This document shows, piece by piece, positions 55,403 to 64,000 of a DNA stretch of 64,000 nucleotides (positions are counted from its first letter, which is position 1; each line of letters starts with the position of its first letter). The notes under the pieces were generated by a model, which saw nothing but the letters and a program-made list of their open reading frames with translations, was not told where the DNA came from and searched no databases. The position numbers and the translations under genes are program-made. This stretch comes from Siphonodentalium dalli (taxonomy: Eukaryota > Mollusca > Scaphopoda > Gadilida > Siphonodentaliidae): contig CP136061.1 in assembly GCA_032622095.1 (NCBI GenBank), positions 55,565,762 through 55,629,761 of the forward strand. Direction: 5' to 3'.

Positions 55403-55450
55403 TAAAATTTCAAGAAGCACCAGACATGGAAGGGTTAAAAACGATCTGTT

Positions 55451-55512
55451 GAAATCAGTAGGGATAAAACTAGTTTACTGGTGAAATCAGTAGGGATAAA
55501 ACTAGTTTACTT
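55451..55512. repeat. Two-copy tandem repeat, 32 bp
   Basis: GAAATCAGTAGGGATAAAAC plus TAGTTTACTGGT repeated twice, nearly identical. Confidence 0.8.
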
Positions 55513-56379
55513 CAAAGTACTCTTGCCTACTAATACTCTTCAATAAAGGACTTAACCGTAAAGTACCGATAATCTAAAATCACCAATTGACAGTAATAAA
55601 ATGTCACAATTGTGAAAGTAACCCGGTTTATTCCATAGAAAACATTCTATTTGTTCTGAAGTTCTGAACTCCACAAGAGTTATCAATTGATATTAGTAAT
55701 ATAATGTGAAAAATATATTTTTTCACAATGTTTACATAATTTCAAAAGAAAACTAACTCATTTGACCTCACGACAGTTCGGGTCTTTTCTGAGGATAAAC
55801 ATACACAAAACAAAGTTATTCCTAATTACATGGCATATTCTGTGCGTAATATAACTTAAATGTTAAATTATGATACATCATTAAGACCATAAGATATCAT
55901 TTTCTATTGATTTGTATGATAAACTTGATTAAAATTGGTGAAAAATCCTGCCACTGGATATGGTAATAAAGTCTGCTTTAGAAGAGTCAGGCAATCGTAA
56001 TTCAATGTAAAATAGGATCATCTTACCGATTTCAATAGCTGGTTTTCACTGAAGGAAACTTAAGACTGAAGTATGCCAAGCTTTTCATCATTTGTACCCA
56101 GCTTTCAATTATTATGTTTGCGAATAAAATAGCTGCTTTTATTGTTCCACATCTTTATATATAAAACCCAATGTCTTTCTGTAACTCATCCATCATTTCT
56201 GAAGGGCAACCCCCTAGAAAAAAAACATATAACACATAATCAGTACTCTCAGACTTTGTTCATAAAACTACAGTAATATGACATTCGAACAGAACTGCAG
56301 TTCTCTATTTCAGCAACATCAAGTACAGGTCTAAACTGTAAAATTGTTTTCTATTTTTATGGTCGTTTCAGTTGTTGGT

Positions 56380-56743
56380 TTAAAGGTACATAATACGATT
56401 TGATGGTCCCCATATCATCAGATTCCAACAACAACATTTCTTGAAATGCCGCTTCAGTTATCAAAATTGATTAATTGCCAAAAAATAATGCTAACAACTG
56501 TATAGTATAAAATTGCCCAAAAAGTCAACATTTTGTTCAATGGAATTTGGTATCGAGAGTATGTCAGTATTTACCAGGCTGCCAAATATTCGAGGTGGTG
56601 AAAAATAACAGATTTCAAAAATCAATATCTGATAACTCTGAGCTTTGATGGGTGTGTTCCCCAACTCGATTCAAATATTTTTTACACTCGAAACCAAATG
56701 AAATAGTAATTTAGCAGTGTTGATTCGGATTGTGCATCTTTAA
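56380..56743. repeat. Family H element, divergent copy
   Basis: TTAAAGGTACATAATACGAT to GGATTGTGCATCTTTAA. Shares CAACAACAACATTTCTTGAA and TTAATTGCCAAAAAATAATG with the other two H copies. Confidence 0.75.
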
Positions 56744-56999
56744 ACATATATATTACCAATAAGCATATTACAACACAAATTGTCATTGGGATTGGTGGCA
56801 TTGGAGATTGTTTCAGTTGTTATTGCTGGTGAAAAGCTGGGTACGATTGTTATCAATGCCTTGAGACAAAGATCCCTTCAGTCTAAATAACATCATATAT
56901 CTCTCGACTGTTGCGATATTGGAGAAAAAAAGTTAAAGCATACAATCTGGTGAATAAAATGGACCTTCCACAAAAAAAGCAAGACAAAAAATGTAGGAT

Positions 57000-57190
57000 C
57001 TATGTCCCCAGAGGGTGAATTTAGTGACGCTACACCGCACAGTGGGCTAGCATCACTAAATTAACCTTCTGAGGACCTCATTCTGCTTAGGCCTCATCTT
57101 ATTATCAAATAAACAAGTTTTTTACTTTCTTTAGAAACTTCTTCTAGAAAGTTTTTTTCTTTTTTTTGTTCAATTCAGTTTCAATATATA
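57000..57190. repeat. Family F left-part fragment
   Basis: GTCCCCAGAGGGTGAATTTA, then CATCACTAAATTAACCTTCT, GGACCTCATTCTGCTTAGGC and the T-rich middle. Ends missing. Confidence 0.65.
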
Positions 57191-59574
57191 CATGTACCTT
57201 CATCAAATAATAACCGTCTCCAGATACAAGACCACAATGGAAACATTTTCTCAGCTTAATTCTCGCAAATTCAAAACTGAGCAAAAAATAGTACTGCACA
57301 AATTTAATTATGTCAGTAAAGGTAGCTCTTGATGGCAAAAAATGACCTCAATGTTGTAAGGGGAGTGCCAATAATGGTCAATATAGTACAAACTCTGTCA
57401 AAATATCAACAAATGTGTTTTTAACCCATGAAAAATAATATAAGTGAGAAAGTGGTCTCAGATATGAATATTTGAGCCAAATGTATCACAAGCTTCAAAT
57501 ATTGTCGCTCTTCTGATATTCCAGACTGACAAATGTTCAGAAAAAGAGTTGTATTTGGGACAATCACAAAATATTTTAATCTAGGTTTAAATCTTTGCAC
57601 CTAGATTGGTGCGGTAAATTTATCAAGTGGAAGGAAGGCGTGAGTGCGTGATATAAGATACCATATATAGAAATAATTGGAATAATAACGATATTAAATC
57701 TATTAAATAGAATAAACAAATGTCTGTACAAAACATATAAAAACATGTCAACGTTTTTCGTTGTTTTTAACATCGTTTCAACATGACCTGCATGTTTTTT
57801 TTATAATAATATACATATAAAATAGGTATTGACATCAACCCTTATATGCTGTGCAATAGATCTGTGATATAATATTTATGCAAGTACACCAACGTGTTCC
57901 TTATCAATGAAATTATAAGACCAACAATTAATGAGCGAAGCCTCACTGCATAGGAATAGTATCGGCCAGAATTTACTCTGAAAAAAATGTGCATAATTTG
58001 TTTGAGATGTCCTGATATGATTTGGTTTGAGTTTTTATAAACTAAGGTTACGTTTAGTATATGATTTTAGCATTGTTATCACATTAAACTTAGACGAAAG
58101 CAGTGAAGAACAAATAATAAAATGAGAATTCAGCCCAGCTTGTGATGGAACAGAAAGATATGTCCAGCACCCTCATTGACTTGGGGCCTGTGCTATTACA
58201 ACACTTTGGGAAAAGTGGAAGCAATAACTGTTGCTTATAACCCTAATGTAGAATGACAATTGTAAAAATTGCACCAAAATATTCTTTATATAATTCTAAT
58301 TTTCTATAGTGTTTCACTCTTACGCTCCAAAAAGATAATTTATTCAAATACTAGTAGGGTAATAATGTAAAAGCGGAAACAAACTTTTAGCCTAGAAATT
58401 TCATCACAGCTGATACATGTATATCCAATTTGAAATAGATGTTCATGATTATATTTTCATTGATGTGATTATACAGTATACACACAGACAAGGATGCTGA
58501 CAAATTTTTTGTAATTTATGTAAGAAATGAACAGCAGTTTCAATGCGGTCATGAGAAAATTGCAAGAGAAATCCAACAAACTGCATGAGCGGTTCATCAT
58601 GAGCGGTTCATGCGGAGTTTGCTGAATTCCAATTATGTATTCAACTTCAATGGAATCTTTAGAGTGACTAGTAATCTCTCAATTCATCTACTCATCCCAC
58701 AAATTAGACCAACACAGATTCATGCTGACACAAATCCCATTGTAATGAATATAACTATGCAGTTTATGGATCGTTCATGTCCGACGATCTCCGGAACTGA
58801 TTGCGATTATTAGACAATGATACGGATAAAAAAATCGCCGCTAATTTGGTTTATTGGATTATGACGGATAAAAAAATGGCGGTCAATGTGGTTTGTGGGT
58901 ATATGAACACATTACATTGGCTCAGGGGGCTACGGAAAAAATCAGAAGCAATATTAATTGTAAATATATGTTTGTGATTGAGCATCATTGAAATTATAAG
59001 GTACATGTATAACCACATCAAGAAAAGAAGATTACTTTTTAAAACTGACAACAGTTACAAAGCAGTAGGTCATATGAATGAATCTGGCTGAAAACCCATG
59101 TCAGCATATAAAGAGTTAATGTCGGTCTATCATTACAGTAATAATAAAAGTAAAATGTGCATATGAAGAGTGTTAGAAACAGATATCAATATATATGAAT
59201 GTGTAGTGCTCAAATTTCAATAATAAATGAGAAACAATTTATCTAAACAGAAATATTTATCATCGAAGAATAGGAAATTGGTTTCAACAAAAATTTCCAA
59301 AAATTATAAGAAATAACTATATTTTCTAAGAACTAATTTTGCAATTTTGAGCAGATATAAAATTTATCATTAAATCAGTCTTCAATTATAATAGCAGGTA
59401 TATTTTCAATGAAGGCAGAAAGACTTGAGAAGATTTGAAAGAATAACTTCACAAGTGACAGAAATTAAAGGTACATTCATAGAGCTCCAGGCTAATAATC
59501 ACAAAACCAATTTAAATTTTTATTTAATTCTAATTCTAGAGTTTCACAATTGAATAATATTTGAATATTTACCA
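57191..59574. other. Intergenic, no gene seen
   Basis: AT-rich. Two diverged copies of a 42-bp unit lie at 58822-58905 (each starts ACGGATAAAAAAAT). The short open frame at 58610-58813 shows no recognisable domain. Confidence 0.5.
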
Positions 59575-60029
59575 TTAAAGGTATTCAATCCGATCAGACG
59601 GTCCCCATACCATCAAGATACAACAACAGCAACATTTCTTCAAAATACGCTTTAGTTATCAGAATCGATTTATTGCAACAAAATAATGCTAACCAACTAT
59701 GGTATCAAATTTCGCAAAACTTGTTATTTATCAACAATTTGTTCAACAAAATATGGCCGTATTATCACTCAAGTATCACAAAATTTGACCGTATTACCAC
59801 CTGATTTTAGAGTTATCCTCTTCATACGCAATTTTGTCCAAGACCCTCCATGTTTGTGGGGCACATATTACACATCTCGAGAAATAACAAACTTCAAATA
59901 TTGATATCTGATCACTCTGAGTTTTGCTGGGTGGGTTCCTCGACTTGAATAAAATATTTTTTACCCCCCCCCCCCCCAAGCCTAAGAAATAGTAATTTAG
60001 GAGCCTCTGATCGGATTGAGTACCTTTAA
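59575..60029. repeat. Family H element, TTAA-flanked, 455 bp
   Basis: TTAAAGGTATTCAATCCGAT to ATCGGATTGAGTACCTTTAA. Closely related to 3143-3619. Contains a poly-C run at 59965-59977. Confidence 0.85.
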
Positions 60030-60460
60030 TTTTTTTTTTATTAATTTACTGTCCATTTATTTTATATGTTTTTGCAGAATTAGAGGCTACAAAAATGATT
60101 TTGATTTATATTAATAAGCCTAATAGTTTATTTGTCATGTGGTTGATAATTTTTCTGTTGTACAAAGCCAATGGTAATATAACATTAGATTATATAAACA
60201 GATATGTCACAACTGGAGGTCTGGAACCATAAATACATCTTTAACTAGTTGTGTCACAAAGTGAAAATAATAATAATATTCAAAAATAAAAGTAATGATT
60301 ATAGATGATATAGATGTTGTATATAGTTAATCCTCGTTGCATATGAACAATGGAATACAAAAAAAACTTTGATTAGTGTGAAAAAAATGTTATATACTGA
60401 GGTGCGATATAAAATATGTTGCATGTGCATGTGCATATAGATATACATGTGTTCCACATA

Positions 60461-60776
60461 CAGGGTTCGCACTCTCAGTGGTCAAATTTGTTTTAATTGG
60501 CCAAAAAAATTTAAGCCTATGTCAGCAATCACCTCTCACTAGATCTCATTTAAACCCTTATTGTCTACAGTTAATCAGTAGTTTATTGTCAATGTATGCT
60601 TGGAAAACATTTGCGGAAGTCACACATGCTTGTTTATCAAAACAATGATGATTTTAGTTTGGGTTATCTTAGTTTCAATTCGGTAAAAGTTTCTGAAAAA
60701 TTGCTAATTAAGCCAACAAATTCAGAAATGGCCAAAAAAATAGGCCAAAATGATTTTTTGGCCAGCGTGAACCCCG
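60461..60776. repeat. hAT-like MITE, 316 bp, with 8-bp duplication
   Basis: Imperfect inverse ends CAGGGTTCGCACTC and GGCCAGCGTGAACCCCG. Flanks are TCCACATA (60453-60460) and TCCACACA (60777-60784), 7 of 8 alike. The interior has TTGGCCAAAAAAAT-type words facing their inverse. CAGGG ends plus 8-bp duplication fit hAT. Confidence 0.75.
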
Positions 60777-61083
60777 TCCACACATCACATACGCACCACA
60801 ACCCAGCGGCCACACACACAGCTAGCAAAAACATGTAAACATCCCATGTTGTCAGTGGTTGCTAGGGATGTTACTAGAAGGGGAGGGCTGTGTGGGGAAA
60901 CTGCAATTTTTAATTTCAAATGACCACTTCTAGTGGTGCCAATATATCTAATATTGAAGGAAACTATTTGCAGTTTTTCATCCCCACAAAATTTTGCTAG
61001 TCATTATAAAAACACAGGCAACAATCACACATAAATGCTGAAAAATGTTTTTATTTTATTTCCTGAATTATCCTGAATTAAAG

Positions 61084-61250
61084 CCAGGTTATTACATCAT
61101 CAAATGGTAATTAAAACCAGGTTACCATATCATCAAATGGTAATTAAAACCAGGTTACCATATCATCAAATGGTAATTAAAACCAGGTTACCATATCATC
61201 AAATGGTAATTAAAACCAGGTTACCATGTCATCAAATGGTAATTTATCAA
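61084..61250. repeat. 33-bp minisatellite, 5 units
   Basis: Unit CCAGGTTACCATATCATCAA plus ATGGTAATTAAAA, with exact 33-base spacing (61084, 61117, 61150, 61183, 61216). Middle units are identical. Confidence 0.92.
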
Positions 61251-61545
61251 ATTTAGTGCAGAATAGGTAACCTTGATGTCCAGTAGCTTGTAACTCTCAT
61301 TGATGAAACATTTTTCAGCATTTCCAAGTTACCACTGCATAATCAGTCAAGCATTTCCTAAAGTATGCCTTACCCACTCATACATTACAGTCCCCGCGAA
61401 GATCAACTTCTGGGACACACAGGACACGGATATGTAATAGTAATTGAAATACGTAACAAGTTTTCTCAATTAAAACAAATGACGTGGTTTGAAAATGGTT
61501 TGAACTTGTGAAATTCATGGAACAAATGATGGGTCAGTTTCTTTA

Positions 61546-62011
61546 TTAAAGGCCCACTCAATTTTCGAATCACCAGATCTTATATACCATTATGTACCAT
61601 TTGAAAGAGGAAGCTCCAAAACATTGTAGTATCAACTTATCCAGTGTAATAAATTGTGAACATGTCATTTTTGTTGAGTTACCGACGTGTTTTTGTCATC
61701 TAGGTTGTAGTAAAAAGTGTATTATTTTCAATGGAGGGGGAATAACTCTATATCTTAAAGATAGAGTTATTTACCTTCCATTGAAAATATTTCTTTAGTT
61801 TGAATTGTTGCATTCTGGGAGCCAAAACGGGGGAATCTTTCTCTGATTTCAGCTATTTTCTCTATGGGCATCTTCTAAGACCAAGATGTTTCAAATGGTG
61901 ATGAATTATAGTATTTTACTCATATCTTATGGCATAGATTGCTATTAAAATGGTATATCAAGTCACTATAAAAAAAATAATCGGTGACTCGAAAATTAAG
62001 TGAGCCGTTAA
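61546..62011. repeat. Family I element, TTAA-flanked, about 466 bp
   Basis: TTAAAGGCCCACTCAATTTT to AAAATTAAGTGAGCCGTTAA, inverse ends. Interior has an AACTCTATATCTTAAAGATA palindrome. A left fragment of the same family is at 13047. Confidence 0.8.
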
Positions 62012-62239
62012 GCCGTTAACGTAGCATATTGACACATCTAGAATTCTGATGCAAATCTCATTTATATGGACAACAGGCAGATAACACATTTATATTCAAA
62101 TCAATTAGGAGAAAAATTCTTACCCATAACGGAATTAAACAACAGTGATACAGGGCTGGAGGGTCTCCTTTGGTGGGGGGTGGGGGTCCACCATGAAATG
62201 TTGGGATTGTAAATTGAACTTCAGCCATTGTTACTTCTT

Positions 62240-62312
62240 CCTAATAACAGTCCACTTCACCCTAATAACAGTCCACTTCACCCTAATAACAGTCCACTTC
62301 ACCCTAATAACC
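62240..62312. repeat. 21-bp tandem repeat, 3-4 units
   Basis: CCTAATAACAGTCCACTTCAC in direct copies. Confidence 0.85.
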
Positions 62313-62754
62313 AAACAATGAGATCATTTCAACCTATATGTGTTCTAAAATATGTTGTGTATGGCATGAAATTCCAACTGTTGAAAACCTAGTGGACAAA
62401 ATAGCTGAGAGATCATTCCTGTCAACTATAAAATGCTTGAGAATGCTTTTAGCTCTGATTTTAAGTAGCTAAAGTCTATATTCTACATATCAAAACAGGG
62501 TCCAGCCTAGAAGGTTCAAATTGGGAGAAGTCATTTCACCATATTTGCTTATTAGGGAGAAGTGGACTATTATCAGGGAGAAGTCATAAAGGCTGAAGAA
62601 TATTTTACACCCACATAGTATGGTACGTAACAAATCGTTGGATGGGAACTCCAATATTAATAAATGGCATTCACATGGGACATCTAGAGATGTAATATTA
62701 AAGGTTAACGTTAGCTTCTTCAAGAGACTGAGTATGGATCAGATTAAGGTGTTT

Positions 62755-63133
62755 CTCAAAATATGGTGCTGGACATATGCGGAGTGAGGTCCCCAGAGGG
62801 TGAATTTAATGATGCTATCCTGCACCGCGCACCAAAAGTTAATGCGCCCTGTGAGGACCTCATTCTGTTTAGGCCTCATCATCTCTGGAAAATATTTTTG
62901 TAATAAAATTAACTAGTTTTTTGGCTTCTTTAGAAGCTTCATTTTCATTTTTAGTTTAGTTTCTCTAAATCTCCGATATGGCAGATGACACAATGCATCA
63001 TCGAGGCGCCCAATGGGTGGACATCACCATCTGGGAACTTAAATATAGGTCTCCGATAGCAGATGAGGTCATGCAGAATGAGATCCCCAGAAGTTCAATC
63101 CATGAAAAATGAATTCCCTGTTTTCTCAGGCCC
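62755..63133. repeat. Family F element, long form, eroded ends
   Basis: TCTCAAAATATGGTGCTGGA to GTTTTCTCAGGCCCGCATGC. Contains GTGAGGTCCCCAGAGGGTGA, GAGGACCTCATTCTGTTTAG and the usual middle. Closest to the copy at 12194. Confidence 0.75.
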
Positions 63134-63370
63134 GCATGCATGGTCCCGAAAACCCACAAGGGCAACCTTTATATTCACGTTTAATAATTGTTTGAAATAA
63201 TCGATGCATTTTGTATTCTGCTTGTGTCATACAAGAATATTTATTCAATATTCAACTAATGAGATAAACACTTCTATTTTAAGGCATTCAGATCAAAATA
63301 TTGGCTTGTATGACAAGTCATTTGATGAATTTTAATAATTGGATTGAATAATTGATAGTGGTGAAAGAAT

Positions 63371-63640
63371 TTAACCCTTTCATGACGGGAGCTGTGCTGG
63401 TGCAGCATTAAAGATCATGTGCCAGTGCATTCTCTTATATATGCAAGTCTCACAAAGGGAGCCTCACATATATAAGAGAATGCACTGGCTTACAAGGTTA
63501 AGATCAATATTGTTATGCCAATGTATTCTCTTATATATACATTTTTTGCAAGGCTCCCTGTGGGAACTCGCATATATAAGAGAATGCATTGGCACAGGTT
63601 TTTGCCAATTTTCAGGAAGCTCCAGTCATGGAAGTGTTAA
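63371..63640. repeat. Family B element
   Basis: TTAACCCTTTCATGACGGGA to CAGTCATGGAAGTGTTAA, two hairpins; the second has an extra ATACATTTTTTGCAAG insert. Its right TTAA is also the left TTAA of the next element. Confidence 0.9.
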
Positions 63641-64000
63641 CCCTTTACCCAACAAACCGGCCAAAACCGGCCAAATAAAGCTGCAACAGCCTAAATTATC
63701 TTGGGTCTGTCTCAATAGAACCATACAAATATGGATATCATTGGAACCGGCTCCTTGACCGCATTGTGATAGTTACAGTTAGCCCTGTGCCAATGCATTC
63801 TCTTATATATGCGAGTCGACCATAGGTCGCCTCGCATATATAAGAGAATGCATTGGCCTAAAAAAAATCTTTTTTTAACACTTTTTACCATCTTTTCTGA
63901 CATTCTTTAACAATTTTATAATTTTTAATGTGTTAAGCCAATGCATTCTCTTATATATGCGAGGCGACCTATGGTCGACTCGCATATATAAGAGAATGCA
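63637..64000. repeat. Family E element, cut by window end
   Basis: TTAACCCTTTACCCAACAAA, doubled CCGGCCAAAA, then module M from about 63784 (CCCTGTGCCAATGC) up to the window edge within its second hairpin. Very similar to 55004-55402. Confidence 0.9.

Larger units (their letters stand above)
54558..55438. repeat. Family B element with minisatellite and nested family E
   Basis: TTAACCCTTTCATGATGGGA to CAGACATGGAAGGGTTAA. Inside are two hairpins, five or so 46-bp minisatellite units (54781-55003), and a complete family-E element in a TTAA site (55004-55402). After the insert the B sequence resumes with AAATTTCAAGAAGCACCAGA. Confidence 0.88.

Noticed and set aside
60596-60838. 80-codon ORF MLGKHLRKSHMLVYQN...
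   Set aside because: It runs through the interior and out of the right end of a hAT-like MITE into flanking CACA-rich DNA. No domain.

Overview
This window looks like AT-rich nuclear DNA from an animal, most likely a marine invertebrate. A mollusc or other lophotrochozoan is my guess, from the style of the repeats only. It has one multi-exon gene with consensus GT-AG introns of 0.5-14.8 kb, no operon-like gene packing, and a very heavy load of short foldback transposons. I saw no rRNA, tRNA, CRISPR or bacterial feature.

The one gene I am confident of is on the + strand in nine coding exons between 6548 and 38553. It encodes a 627-residue membrane-tethered bZIP transcription factor of the CREB3L1/CREB3L2 (OASIS/BBF2H7; fly CrebA) group. 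All eight junctions keep the reading frame. The predicted protein has, in order, an acidic activation region, two SUMO-type lysine sites, a CREB3L-type LPPTPPSS motif, a full basic region and leucine zipper, one membrane segment and a lumenal tail with a candidate site-1 protease site. Such proteins are cut in the Golgi during secretory load or ER stress, and the released bZIP half activates secretory-pathway genes.

Layout: 1-6.1 kb is intergenic, with repeats and two doubtful minus-strand ORFs. At 6.1-6.5 kb lie the presumed promoter and 5' leader. From 6.5 to 38.6 kb is the CREB3L gene, with introns full of MITEs. From 38.6 to about 43.9 kb is a possible long 3' UTR. At 45.8-46.5 kb is an unidentified ORF island with two internal stops. 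From 46.5 to 64 kb I see no convincing gene, only repeats.

The most unusual content is the repeat landscape. At least ten foldback families are visible. These include a pogo/Tigger-like family with 13 copies; an hAT-like family with an exact 8-bp target duplication in one copy; and several TTAA-flanked (piggyBac-like) families that share the terminal bases CCCTTT but differ internally. A palindromic module starting CCCTGTGCCAATGC and ending in its inverse is found, with the same edges, inside families whose own ends are unrelated. Elements are nested in elements and some abut at a shared TTAA, so their order of insertion can be read.
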